DNA of 64,000 nucleotides from the NCBI GenBank assembly GCA_023394965.1, contig JAEWZX010000032.1, forward strand, positions 1 through 64,000, given 5' to 3'. This DNA is from Pseudomonadota bacterium (GTDB lineage: Bacteria; Pseudomonadota; Alphaproteobacteria; Sphingomonadales; Sphingomonadaceae). A model generated the notes under the pieces. The model saw nothing but the letters and a program-made list of their open reading frames with translations. It did no database searches and was not told the origin of the DNA. The translations under genes were made by a program, and so were the position numbers. Shown here piece after piece: positions 43,703-53,133 of this stretch (the stretch's first letter is position 1; each line of letters begins with the position of its first letter).

Positions 43703-46362
43703 GCCGCAGCCTTAGCCAGAGCCTGTCGCACAGCATCAACCGCAGCGTCGGCTTTATCACCATCCGGACCGCCACCCTGCGCCATGTCGGGACGACCACC
43801 GCCACCTTTTCCGCCCAGCGCTGCAACGCCTGTGCGCACTAGGTCGACCGCATTGAAACGGTCGGTAAGATCCTCCGTTACCGCCACGGCAAACGCCCCC
43901 TTGCCTTCGTTGACAGCGCAGATCGCCGCGATGCCGGAACCCAACCGGGCCTTGGTCTGGTCGAGCAGCGGACGCAGTTCCTTGGGATCAAGGCCTGAGA
44001 GAACCTGGCCGGAAAAAGCCACACCACCGATATCCTCATCCGCTCCGCCAGCGTCCGCAGACTTGCCCCCGCCCAGTGCCAAAGCACGCTTGGCATCTGC
44101 CAGGTCCTTTTCCAGCCTTTTGCGTTCTTCGACCAGAGCGGCAACACGATTGGGTGCATCTTCGGGCGAGGTCTTCAAAGCACTGGCAATAGCGCGAACA
44201 GCATTATCGCGGCCGACAAGCCATTGGCGCGCCGCTTCACCGGTCAAAGCTTCGATACGGCGTACGCCGGAACTGACTGCGCTTTCCGAAACGACCTTGA
44301 AAATTCCGATATCGCCAGTGGCCTTCACATGTGTTCCGCCGCACAGTTCAACCGAATAGTTGCGCCCCTCGCCGCCTTTCCGGCCCATCGAAAGAACCCG
44401 CACTTCATCGCCATATTTTTCGCCAAACAACGCGAGCGCGCCCGCCGCAACGGCGTCGTCAGGCGTCATCAGACGCGTGCCGACTGCTTCGTTAGCACGA
44501 ATTTCTTCATTCACATCGGCCTCGATGGCAGCAATGTCTTCGTCGCTCAAAGGCTTGGGGTGGGAAAAGTCGAAGCGGAAGCGATCATCGGAAACGAGCG
44601 ACCCTTTCTGGGTCACATGGCCACCAAGCCGATTGCGGAGCGCCGCATGGACAAGGTGTGTGGCTGAATGGTTCGCGCGGATCCGGTCCCGGCGATCACG
44701 GTCGACTTCAAGGTGTACCGCATCGCCGAGCTTGACGGAGCCGGCCGTGATCGTGCCTGCGTGGGTATGCAGGCGGCCGAGCGGCTTGTTCGTCGTTTCG
44801 ACGGCAAACTCCAGCCCTTCGGGAGTCCAGATACGGCCAGCATCGCCTGTCTGCCCGCCACTTTCGCCGTAGAAAGGTGTTTGGTTTGTCAGAATGACGA
44901 CCTCGTCCCCTGTCATCGCGGACTGAACTTCGGCACCGTCCTTGACGATGGCGATAACAGCCGCTTCGCCCGTGGTGGAACTGTAGCCGGTAAATTCGGT
45001 GGAGCCTTCACGATCGGCAATGTCGAACCAGACCTCTTCATTGGCGGCTTGGCCCGAGCCCTTCCACGCTGCCCTGGCAGCCGCTTTCTGCTGCTCCATC
45101 GCGGCATCAAAGCCTTGCTTGTCCACCCCGATGCCACGGCTACGCAGTGCGTCTGCGGTAAGATCGTAAGGAAATCCGTATGTGTCGTAGAGCTTGAAGG
45201 CGGTTTCGCCGTCGAGAGTGCCGCCCTCGCCCATATCGCCCGTCGCTTCGTCGAGCAGTTTGAGGCCCTTGTCGAGCGTGCGGCGGAACTGTGTTTCCTC
45301 CCGTTCGAGAACTTCCTGGATCAGCGCCTGCCCGCGAACAAGTTCGGGATAGGCCTGGCCCATTTCGGTCACAAGTGCCGGTACAAGGCGGTGCATGAGC
45401 GGCTCGCTTGCGCCAAGAAGATGGGCATGACGCATAGCCCGGCGCATGATCCGGCGCAGGACATAGCCGCGTCCCTCATTCGAAGGCAGAACGCCGTCGG
45501 CCATCAGGAAACTGGTGGAGCGCAGATGGTCCGCAATAACGCGATGGCTGGCAGTTTGGTCGCCCTCCGCCTTTACGCCGGTCAACCCCTCGCTCGCCGC
45601 AATCAGGTTCCGGAAAGTGTCGGTATCGTAATTGTCGTGGACGCCCTGCATCACGGCCGCCACGCGCTCGATCCCCATACCGGTATCGATGCTTGGCTTG
45701 GGCAGATCACCGACAATTTCGTCGTTTTCCTGCGTATACTGCATGAAAACGAGGTTCCAGATTTCGACGAAACGATCGCCATCCTCTTCCGGCGATCCCG
45801 GAGGGCCGCCCCAGATGTGATCGCCATGGTCGTAGAAGATTTCCGAACACGGCCCACATGGACCATCCGATCCCATCGCCCAGAAATTGTCCTTGGTCGG
45901 GATACGGATGATCTTGTCGTCGGCAAATCCAGTCCGCTTCTTCCAGAGGTCGAAAGCTTCATCGTCCGTATGATAGACAGTCACCAGCAAACGGTCCGGA
46001 TCGAGGCCCCATTCCTTCGTCAGCAGCGTCCAGGCATGATCAATCGCCCGTTCCTTGAAATAGTCCCCGAAACTGAAATTCCCGAGCATTTCGAAAAAGG
46101 TGTGGTGACGTGCTGTGTAACCAACATTATCCAGATCATTGTGCTTACCCCCTGCTCGCACGCATTTCTGCGCGCTGGTTGCACGCGGCGCAGGCGGCGT
46201 TTCAAGGCCAGTAAACGCGTTCTTGAACGGCACCATTCCGGCGTTGACGAACATCAGCGTAGGATCGCTGAACGGGACGAGCGGTGCGCTGGCGACTTCC
46301 GCATGGCCGTGCCCGGCGAAATAGTCGAGGAAGCTGCGGCGGATGTCGTTGGTCGAAGTCAT
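43699..46362 (-). CDS. alaS: Alanyl-tRNA synthetase
   Basis: An 887-residue class II synthetase. The N-terminus MTSTNDIRRSFLDYFAGHGH is the standard AlaRS start. Motif 2 region QKCVRAGGKHNDLDNVG and the signature HHTFFEMLGNFSFGDYF follow. The editing domain has HSATHLVHAAL and CGGTHVKATGDIG with zinc ligands. The C-terminal oligomerisation domain ends in a Gly-rich GGGRPDMAQGGG segment. ATG 46362 is set by family homology; in-frame sequence upstream is not homologous. Confidence 0.97.
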   Translation of the reverse strand: MTSTNDIRRSFLDYFAGHGHAEVASAPLVPFSDPTLMFVNAGMVPFKNAFTGLETPPAPRATSAQKCVRAGGKHNDLDNVGYTARHHTFFEMLGNFSFGDYFKERAIDHAWTLLTKEWGLDPDRLLVTVYHTDDEAFDLWKKRTGFADDKIIRIPTKDNFWAMGSDGPCGPCSEIFYDHGDHIWGGPPGSPEEDGDRFVEIWNLVFMQYTQENDEIVGDLPKPSIDTGMGIERVAAVMQGVHDNYDTDTFRNLIAASEGLTGVKAEGDQTASHRVIADHLRSTSFLMADGVLPSNEGRGYVLRRIMRRAMRHAHLLGASEPLMHRLVPALVTEMGQAYPELVRGQALIQEVLEREETQFRRTLDKGLKLLDEATGDMGEGGTLDGETAFKLYDTYGFPYDLTADALRSRGIGVDKQGFDAAMEQQKAAARAAWKGSGQAANEEVWFDIADREGSTEFTGYSSTTGEAAVIAIVKDGAEVQSAMTGDEVVILTNQTPFYGESGGQTGDAGRIWTPEGLEFAVETTNKPLGRLHTHAGTITAGSVKLGDAVHLEVDRDRRDRIRANHSATHLVHAALRNRLGGHVTQKGSLVSDDRFRFDFSHPKPLSDEDIAAIEADVNEEIRANEAVGTRLMTPDDAVAAGALALFGEKYGDEVRVLSMGRKGGEGRNYSVELCGGTHVKATGDIGIFKVVSESAVSSGVRRIEALTGEAARQWLVGRDNAVRAIASALKTSPEDAPNRVAALVEERKRLEKDLADAKRALALGGGKSADAGGADEDIGGVAFSGQVLSGLDPKELRPLLDQTKARLGSGIAAICAVNEGKGAFAVAVTEDLTDRFNAVDLVRTGVAALGGKGGGGRPDMAQGGGPDGDKADAAVDAVRQALAKAAA

Positions 46363-46433
46363 GGCCGCGCAAGTAAGCAATCGCGCCGCGCGCGACAAGC
46401 GCGAAAGCCCGGTCGGCTGTGCAGGAAGGGCGA

Positions 46434-47264
46434 TCAGTCGGGAGCGCGGGCGGTAACAATCCAGCAGGCAGCGGGGAGCGCCACCTTTCCGCCCTCCAAA
46501 TGACGTTCCATCACGCAGCGTAAGCTGTCGAGGGATTTGGCTCGCTCGGCACCATCGAGCAGGGCCAGAACGCGCGCCGCAGGGCCGATACGCAGAAAAT
46601 AGGATAGCGCATCGTCGACCGCATTTTCCCCCTCCCCGCCGATCATCCCATAATCGACCGCTTCGAAGGCTATGTCCCGCCATCCAGCCTGCGCAAGGAT
46701 TCCTTCCACTCGCCTGGAACTCCCGAATGCAAAGGGCCCGGGCGATTCGGGCTCGGCGGAGGCATTGTCGGTGGGCGGTAACGACGCAGTCAGTTCCCCC
46801 ACCCAGCCGTTGTCGGCGCGCTCGCGGAAACAGGAAAACACCAGCCGTGCGCCCGCCGATGCCTGCTCGCGCAAATGTGCAAAGGCAGCAATCGGATCTT
46901 CAAAAAACATGACACCGTGGCGGGAAATCAGAAGATCGGGGCACTCTCCTTCACCAGCAGTCCAGCACGCTGCATCCGCTTGCTCGAAGCGCAGGTTTGT
47001 GTGCTGTTCACCTCGTCGGCGAGCGACTTCGAGTAAATCGGTGCTGACGTCTATGCCGGTAATTCGCGCCGACGGATGACCTTCAGCGAGCCGAACCGAA
47101 ACATCGCCCGCACCGCACCCAATATCGGCAGCCTGGGCGAAAGCGGAAGCGGTCGCCACTCCCATCAGTCGCTCAGTCACAGGGATGAAACTCCGGTCTG
47201 TCCGCTCCCATTCATGCGCCCAGCTATTGCCGACCTTGCCGGTCCATTCGGATTGATCGGTCAT
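46434..47264 (-). CDS. Class I SAM-dependent methyltransferase
   Basis: A 276-residue methyltransferase. The SAM-binding motif I is AADIGCGAGDVSVRLAEG, the acidic end of strand 2 is ITGIDVS, and motif II region is PDLLISRHGVMFFEDP. The N-terminus WTGKVGNSWAHEWERTDRSF resembles UbiE-like or small-molecule methyltransferases. ATG 47264 is chosen because sequence upstream is not conserved in style. It starts four bases after the epimerase stop, so the two are co-transcribed. Substrate is not known. Confidence 0.82.
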   Translation of the reverse strand: MTDQSEWTGKVGNSWAHEWERTDRSFIPVTERLMGVATASAFAQAADIGCGAGDVSVRLAEGHPSARITGIDVSTDLLEVARRRGEQHTNLRFEQADAACWTAGEGECPDLLISRHGVMFFEDPIAAFAHLREQASAGARLVFSCFRERADNGWVGELTASLPPTDNASAEPESPGPFAFGSSRRVEGILAQAGWRDIAFEAVDYGMIGGEGENAVDDALSYFLRIGPAARVLALLDGAERAKSLDSLRCVMERHLEGGKVALPAACWIVTARAPD

Positions 47265-47268
47265 CGTC

Positions 47269-48291
47269 TCACACCTGATAGTAATCCCGGTACCAAGCGA
47301 CGAAACGATCGACGCCCTCCTGAATATCGGTCTGCGGAACATAGCCAGTGAGCGATTGTAACAACTGCGTGTCTGCCCAGGTTGCCGGAACATCGCCGGG
47401 CTGCATCGGCATGAGATTACGCTCAGCCTTGATCTCCAGCGCCTCTTCTATGGCGGCAATCATGTCGCCAAGCTGCACGGGTTGCGAATTGCCGATATTG
47501 ACGATCCGCCAAGGCGCCACCGGAGAAAGGCTGTCTCCTGCGGCAATGTCTGCGGCATTGCCGGGCCGCTGGGGCACGGCATCGACCAAGCGGCGAATAG
47601 CTTCGACCAGATCTTCCACATAAGTGAAGTCGCGCATCATCCGGCCGTTGTTGTAAACGTCGATCGGTTCCCCTGCGAGCATAGCTTTGGTGAATTTGAA
47701 CAAAGCCATATCCGGCCTCCCCCAAGGTCCGTACACGGTGAAAAAGCGGAACATGGTGACCGGCAGGTCGAACAGATGCGCGTAACTGTGCGCCATAACC
47801 TCGGTGGCCTTCTTCGTCGCGGCGTAGAAGGACATCTGGTGATCAGCCTTTATCATCTCGCGATAGGGCATTTCGGTATTGGCACCGTAGGCTGATGAAG
47901 TGGAGGCGAGCAGCATATGTTTCGGCGGTTGTGCTCGGGCAGCTTCAAGCAGCTCGAACGTACCGACCAGATTGCTTTCCAGATAGCTGCGAGGATTTTC
48001 GATCGAATAGCGCACACCCGCCTGGGCGGCGAGATGGACCACAATATCCGGCGTGTACTCTGCAAATATCCCCGCCATAAGATCAGGCGTTTCGATGGCT
48101 TGGTTTACAACGCTGAACCGAGAGTTCTGCTGCAACAATTCCTGACGCCGCCGCTTCAGCGCCGGATCGTAATAATCCGAAAGGGAATCTATTCCGATGA
48201 CACGAAAGCCATCCTCAAGCAGCCGGCGACAGGTGAAGTAACCGATGAAACCGGCCGATCCCGTAACAAGTGCGGTGCGCGTCTCAGCCAT
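47269..48291 (-). CDS. UDP-glucuronate 4-epimerase (CapI/LspL-like)
   Basis: A 340-residue extended SDR. The NAD motif is VTGSAGFIGYFTCRRL, then GIDSLSDYYDPALKRRR, typical of UDP-glucuronate 4-epimerases. The catalytic triad includes Ser/Thr in STSSAYG and Tyr/Lys in YAATKKA. YGPWGRPDMALF matches the CapI group. It would make UDP-galacturonate from the product of ugd (21437-22747), though it lies 25 kb away beside alaS. ATG 48291 follows GTGGGGTG. Confidence 0.88.
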   Translation of the reverse strand: MAETRTALVTGSAGFIGYFTCRRLLEDGFRVIGIDSLSDYYDPALKRRRQELLQQNSRFSVVNQAIETPDLMAGIFAEYTPDIVVHLAAQAGVRYSIENPRSYLESNLVGTFELLEAARAQPPKHMLLASTSSAYGANTEMPYREMIKADHQMSFYAATKKATEVMAHSYAHLFDLPVTMFRFFTVYGPWGRPDMALFKFTKAMLAGEPIDVYNNGRMMRDFTYVEDLVEAIRRLVDAVPQRPGNAADIAAGDSLSPVAPWRIVNIGNSQPVQLGDMIAAIEEALEIKAERNLMPMQPGDVPATWADTQLLQSLTGYVPQTDIQEGVDRFVAWYRDYYQV

Positions 48292-48626
48292 CAATATGCA
48301 CCCCACAGGATAGGAGCCGTCTGGCTGGCTCTATCGGAAATAGACTCATTGGTCGGCGGGATTACGGGCTTCAGCTCGCAATGTCCGCGCCACTCGTTCA
48401 TGGTCACTAATAGAGCGAAAGCGATCGGATGCCAGCCTATAATTCCCTCTCTCAGGGTGGAGTACATCGACGTAACCTTGCATAAAGATATTTCGGCTGT
48501 GAAAGCGGTCAAGGTTGCACCGTCGCACAATGGAAGACCTCGCCAACCCACCTCTATGATGCTGCTTGAAAACGGATACAGTGGCTGGTGCAGGCGCCAT
48601 CCAAGGCGCAGCACACTCACCTTGTA
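48292..48626. other. Intergenic region between epimerase and GST genes
   Basis: This gap of 335 bases has no assignable gene. An open frame on the minus strand (48620 down to 48291) encodes 109 residues without recognisable motif or good ribosome-binding site. I regard it as probably non-coding. It should contain the promoter of the epimerase-methyltransferase pair. Confidence 0.45.
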
Positions 48627-49253
48627 TCACCACATAAAATAGGTACCGCCGCGTTCCCGAGCCCGCTGCCAGGCAGGACGAGAATGGATCATCTCGACAA
48701 ATCGGGCGAGCTTAGGCGCCTTTTCGGCATACCCCTGCATTACCGCAATCTCGCCCGGAAAACTCATCATGACATCGGCGGCAGACCAGTCGTCGCCGAC
48801 AAAGTGGAGAGTGTCAGAAAGGTTATTTTCGGCGAACTGAATATGGGCGGCAAGCTGCTCATCGATTCGCGGGGCAAGCGCAGCGGCCGCATCACCAAGC
48901 CGGGCTGTATAAATCTTCAACATGACAGGGACGAAGAAACTGCTCTCACCGAACTGCATCCATTCCAGATGGCGAACATGCGCTGGCGTGTCTGGCGCGG
49001 GAAGCCATGTCTCGCCCCCGTGGCGTTCGCAAAGATACTGGATGATTGCGCCACTTTCCGAAACCAGCAACCCGTCATCGTCTATCACCGGCGACTTACC
49101 CAGTGGATGAGCCTGCTTGAGTTCCGGCGGTGCAAGGTTGGTTTCTGCATCCCGCTGATAGTGCACGATTTTGTAATCGGCACCCAACTCTTCGAGCAGC
49201 CAGAGAATGCGCTGCGAGCGGCTGTTGTTGAGATGATGGACGGTAACGGTCAC
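48627..49253 (-). CDS. Glutathione S-transferase
   Basis: A 208-residue GST. The N-terminal thioredoxin-like domain has HHLNNSRSQRILWLLEEL, where Ser/Asn near residue 10 is the likely glutathione-activating residue. GKSPVIDDDGLLVSESGAI carries the cis-Pro and the Glu-Ser pair that bind glutathione. The C-terminal helical domain contains DWSAADVMMSFP. It is a cytosolic detoxification enzyme of uncertain substrate. Confidence 0.9.
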   Translation of the reverse strand: MTVTVHHLNNSRSQRILWLLEELGADYKIVHYQRDAETNLAPPELKQAHPLGKSPVIDDDGLLVSESGAIIQYLCERHGGETWLPAPDTPAHVRHLEWMQFGESSFFVPVMLKIYTARLGDAAAALAPRIDEQLAAHIQFAENNLSDTLHFVGDDWSAADVMMSFPGEIAVMQGYAEKAPKLARFVEMIHSRPAWQRARERGGTYFMW

Positions 49254-49324
49254 GCGGCTCTCCTGTCTGACGATTCGCAGCTAAGCTTAGGACCAGCCCT
49301 GACAGGACGCCAATCTCATACGGA

Positions 49325-49362
49325 AAAGCCGGTGCGGCCATGAAGCGGCGCGCACCGGCTTT
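49325..49362 (-). terminator. Hairpin terminator downstream of recA
   Basis: AAAGCCGGTGCG (49325-49336) pairs with CGCACCGGCTTT (49351-49362), a 12-bp stem with a 14-base loop. On the minus strand it is followed by TT, giving a short T run. It lies about 90 bases after the recA stop. Confidence 0.65.
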
Positions 49363-49450
49363 CCGTTTCTTCGGGAACGCCGGGGGACAGTCCGGCTAAG
49401 GCGTTGGTCCAGGGGGATGATGGGCCGACGCGTTCCCGCTTGAAGAGATT

Positions 49451-50515
49451 TTAGTCCTCGTCCGCGTCCGGGCCGGTCATCATCTCTTCGGCGACCTCGT
49501 CGGTTCGGCCACGGATTGCAGCTTCCAACTTGGTACACATTTCGGTGTTTTCCTTGAGGAAATTTTTGGCGTTTTCGCGACCCTGGCCAATGCGCACACT
49601 GTCATAGCTGAACCAGCTACCCGACTTTTCTACCACGCCGGCCTTCACACCAAGGTCCAGTATTTCGCCAATCTTCGAGATACCTTCGCCATACATGATA
49701 TCGAATTCGACCTGCTTGAACGGGGGCGCGACCTTGTTCTTCACCACTTTTACGCGGGTCGCGTTGCCGATGATATCGTCGCGGTCCTTGATCTGCCCTG
49801 TGCGCCGGATGTCGAGACGGACCGAGGCATAGAATTTGAGCGCATTGCCGCCGGTCGTGGTTTCCGGATTGCCGTACATCACACCGATCTTCATCCGCAG
49901 CTGGTTGATGAAGATCACCATGCATTTCGACCGATTGATCGACCCTGTCAGCTTGCGCAAGGATTGCGACATCAGGCGCGCCTGCAGGCCGACGTGGCTG
50001 TCACCCATTTCACCCTCGATTTCGGCACGCGGCACCAGCGCTGCGACCGAGTCGACCACCAGCACGTCGATTGCATTGGAGCGCACCAGCGTGTCGGTGA
50101 TTTCAAGCGCCTGCTCGCCCGTGTCGGGCTGCGATACGATCAGTTCATCGATGTCGACGCCCAGCTTCTTCGCATAGACAGGATCGAGCGCATGTTCCGC
50201 GTCGACGAATGCAGCGGTACCGCCAGCTTTCTGGGCTTCTGCGATTACATGCAGCGCCAGCGTGGTCTTGCCTGAGCTTTCCGGCCCATAGACTTCGATT
50301 ACCCGGCCCTTTGGCAAACCGCCCACACCGAGCGCGATGTCGAGACCCAGCGATCCGGTGGAGATCACCTCCACATTCATCGCTTCCTTCTGGCCCAGCT
50401 TCATCGCCGAACCCTTGCCGAATGCGCGATCGATCTGCGCGAGCGCGGCGTCCAATGCCTTCTGGCGGTCTGCGTCCACTTTCTTGTCCTCTACGAGTTT
50501 CAGACTTGCCGCCAT
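49451..50515 (-). CDS. recA: Recombinase RecA
   Basis: A 354-residue DNA strand-exchange ATPase and SOS co-protease. Walker A is GPESSGKTTLALH, Walker B VLVVDSVAAL, loop L2 region FINQLRMKIGVMYGNPETT, and the tail ends with acidic PDADED. ATG 50515 follows CAGGAGGT. A LexA box lies 78-92 bases upstream. The gene follows cckA on the same strand but with its own promoter region. Confidence 0.98.
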   Translation of the reverse strand: MAASLKLVEDKKVDADRQKALDAALAQIDRAFGKGSAMKLGQKEAMNVEVISTGSLGLDIALGVGGLPKGRVIEVYGPESSGKTTLALHVIAEAQKAGGTAAFVDAEHALDPVYAKKLGVDIDELIVSQPDTGEQALEITDTLVRSNAIDVLVVDSVAALVPRAEIEGEMGDSHVGLQARLMSQSLRKLTGSINRSKCMVIFINQLRMKIGVMYGNPETTTGGNALKFYASVRLDIRRTGQIKDRDDIIGNATRVKVVKNKVAPPFKQVEFDIMYGEGISKIGEILDLGVKAGVVEKSGSWFSYDSVRIGQGRENAKNFLKENTEMCTKLEAAIRGRTDEVAEEMMTGPDADED

Positions 50516-50592
50516 GACATTACCTCCTGCGCTTGGCCAGAGCCGGTTCCGACTCTTCAACTGACCCGTGATGTATCCACTTTGTTCCAAAA

Positions 50593-50607
50593 GAACAAGT
50601 AGGGAAC
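50593..50607 (-). promoter_or_regulatory. LexA (SOS) box of recA, GTTC-N7-GTTC
   Basis: On the minus strand GTTCCCTACTTGTTC matches the alphaproteobacterial LexA direct repeat GTTC-N7-GTTC exactly. It is placed upstream of recA where a promoter is expected. A further GTTC at 50584-50587 forms GTTC-N5-GAAC with part of the box. Confidence 0.8.
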
Positions 50608-50658
50608 GAAATTATTTTCTACTTTTGTTCCATACAGCCGTGTCGCAAGCGCATCAGG

Positions 50659-53133
50659 CTATTTGCACTGTTCGTTCAGCACCTCGGCAACCTTGGCGTT
50701 GATCTGCTGCACGCTGAATGGCTTGGGGATGAAGTGCATGTTCTCGATGTCGATTTCATTCCGCAGCTGTTCCTCCGCATATCCGGACATGAACAGGATC
50801 GGGATGTCTGGCTTCACACTGCGGATCGCCCGGGCCATGGCTGGGCCATCCATTGCGGGCATGACGACATCGGATACAATCAGATCAAAATCGGTGTCAC
50901 CATTGGCGACTATTGCCGCACCTTCTTCGCCGTTTGAGGCAGTGGTCACGGTATAGCCTGCGCGCACCAAGGCACGTTCGGCAACTGCACGGACCATATC
51001 CTCGTCTTCAACCAGCAACAGCTTGCCACCGGCCGACCATTCGGAAGCCTTGGTTTCCTCCGGCTCATTCTCACGCATTACGACCGGCAGTTCGCCCTTG
51101 TGCACTGGCAGATAGACCGTGAAGCGCGCGCCGGCCGGAGCGCCATCCGGCCCTTGGACATTGTCTGCAAAAATAAAGCCGTTCGACTGCTTGACGATGC
51201 CATAGACGGTCGACAGGCCAAGGCCGGTGCCCTTCCCCTGTTCCTTGGTGGTGAAGAAAGGTTCGAAGATCTTGTTGAGGTGTTCTTCCGGAATGCCGCC
51301 ACCGGTATCCTGGACGATCAGCACCGTATAATCGTCGGCAGGCATGATATCGATGCCCATCTTGCGCACGTCGCGCGCAGAGACACGCCTGGTTGCAAGG
51401 GTGAGCCGCCCCTTCCAGTCCTGCTGCCCGCGCTTCGCCGCGTGAGCCTGCATCGCGTCGCGCGCATTCACCGCGAGGTTGATGATGACCTGTTCAAGCT
51501 GCTGAGGGTCGGCCCTGACAGAGCCGAGTTCTCTATCGTGCCGGACCGAGAATTCGACCTTCTCGCCCATCAAACGTTTCAGAAGCTGGCTCACTTCGCT
51601 GACAACGTCTGGCAATTGAAGCACGACCGGACGCAGCGTCTGCTGGCGGCTGAAGGCCAGCAACTGACGCGTCAGGCTGGCCGCGCGGTTCGAATTGGCC
51701 TTGATCTGCTGAATGTCATCGTAATCGCTATCACCTGGGGTATGGCGTAGCAGCATCAGGTCGCAATACCCGATGATCGCGGTCAGGACATTGTTGAAAT
51801 CGTGGGCGACACCGCCAGCAAGCTGGCCGACCGCCTGCATCTTGGTTGCCTGCGCCACCTGACGGCGCAGGCGCTTTTCTTCGGACGAATCCGAAATGGA
51901 CAGCAGAACCGCCGCATCGCCCAGGCCCCGCACCCCGGCAAGGCCTATCGACACCGGCTCTTCCTTGTCGTTGGCGAGGCGCACCGCCATGTCGCCACTG
52001 GCAGTCGCGCCCTTGGCGAAGCGCCTGACAGTATCGGCCATGGCCGCCTTGTCTTCCCCAACCACAAGATCGGAGGGGAATTGCGGCAGCCCCGCAGCTT
52101 CGCGTTCGACCGCGCGGAGGAACGCCTTGTTGGCAAAGAGGAAGCGTCCATCGCGATCGGTCAGGGCAAGCCCCAGCGGCAGTGCCGAAAGCAGCGCCTC
52201 CAGCTGAGGGATTGCCGCCTTGCCGCTGCGTTCCCAACCGCCGCCGATACCCACGGTACTGTCCACCAACAACATGAGAGAGGGTGCCTGATCGGCATCG
52301 CTCATTCTGGAAGCATTGGGTATGTCCAGCGGGACATGCACCAGGGTCTGCGGCGAGCCCTGCTGCCCTTCCCGCGCAAAAAATATCCGGTCGCGATCGT
52401 CGGAACGCAGCAACTGGACGAATTCCAGCCCACCGAGCTTGTTGTCGCGACTTCCCGTCGCGCGCTCCGCCAGGCCCGGCGTCGTGGTCTGGACGATACC
52501 GTCGGGGGCCACCAGCGCCACTTCGACGCCCGCCCGCGATATGACTTCGCCCAAAGGTCCGCCAAGACGCTCGGCCAGGCCTTCGAGGCTGCGGTGCTTG
52601 CGAATTTCATCGAAGCGCCAGACCAGATAGGCTTCACCCCGCCCGCTGCGCTCGATCCGCAAGCGGTACGGAGTATCTGCACCGGCAAGCCTGATCTTGG
52701 TCACCTCGGCACGGCCATCTCTCCACGCATCGCGCGCTGCATTGGCCGCCGCTTCGCGAGAGGCGGTTTCAAGCGGCAGTTCATAGGGTGCGGATACACC
52801 CTCGAACCAGCTTTCGTAGGTCGAATTGGCGCAGACCAGACGGTTCGCGCGATCGACAATCGCTATCGCCCGGTGACGGTTCTCGATGGCCGCACTCGTC
52901 ACCGACCAGTCGGGCTGAAGCAATTGCTCTTCCACCGGATCGGCCTTGAGGCGCGCGGCAAGCAACAGCATCAGCAATATCGCAACGAGCGAGCCACCAT
53001 AGGCCATGGCCACAAGCGTCTGTTCGCCCACCAGCCACACCAGACCGATCGAAACCAGGCACGCCGCCGCCACCCCCAGCATCAAGGGGGCGGGAGGCAG
53101 ATGGGTTATCGGATTGTCGTCTGGCAGCTTCAT
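50659..53133 (-). CDS. cckA: Cell-cycle hybrid histidine kinase CckA
   Basis: An 824-residue inner-membrane hybrid kinase. Two helices lie near the N-terminus (about 17-65), then PAS-like sensor regions (about 90-180 and 320-430). HisKA has the phospho-His in GGVAHDFNNVLTAIIGYCDLML, the CckA-type H-box. HATPase has NLAVNARDA, DTGGGIP and GTGLGLSTVYGIV. The receiver (about 705-820) has the Asp in DLIVSDVVMPAMDG. CckA passes phosphate through ChpT to CtrA in alphaproteobacteria. The start overlaps the DUF2062 gene by four bases (ATGA). Confidence 0.9.
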   Translation of the reverse strand: MKLPDDNPITHLPPAPLMLGVAAACLVSIGLVWLVGEQTLVAMAYGGSLVAILLMLLLAARLKADPVEEQLLQPDWSVTSAAIENRHRAIAIVDRANRLVCANSTYESWFEGVSAPYELPLETASREAAANAARDAWRDGRAEVTKIRLAGADTPYRLRIERSGRGEAYLVWRFDEIRKHRSLEGLAERLGGPLGEVISRAGVEVALVAPDGIVQTTTPGLAERATGSRDNKLGGLEFVQLLRSDDRDRIFFAREGQQGSPQTLVHVPLDIPNASRMSDADQAPSLMLLVDSTVGIGGGWERSGKAAIPQLEALLSALPLGLALTDRDGRFLFANKAFLRAVEREAAGLPQFPSDLVVGEDKAAMADTVRRFAKGATASGDMAVRLANDKEEPVSIGLAGVRGLGDAAVLLSISDSSEEKRLRRQVAQATKMQAVGQLAGGVAHDFNNVLTAIIGYCDLMLLRHTPGDSDYDDIQQIKANSNRAASLTRQLLAFSRQQTLRPVVLQLPDVVSEVSQLLKRLMGEKVEFSVRHDRELGSVRADPQQLEQVIINLAVNARDAMQAHAAKRGQQDWKGRLTLATRRVSARDVRKMGIDIMPADDYTVLIVQDTGGGIPEEHLNKIFEPFFTTKEQGKGTGLGLSTVYGIVKQSNGFIFADNVQGPDGAPAGARFTVYLPVHKGELPVVMRENEPEETKASEWSAGGKLLLVEDEDMVRAVAERALVRAGYTVTTASNGEEGAAIVANGDTDFDLIVSDVVMPAMDGPAMARAIRSVKPDIPILFMSGYAEEQLRNEIDIENMHFIPKPFSVQQINAKVAEVLNEQCK

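Noticed and set aside
48291..48620. 109-residue gene on the minus strand
   Set aside because: No motif, no clear ribosome-binding site and it ends against the epimerase start; treated as intergenic.
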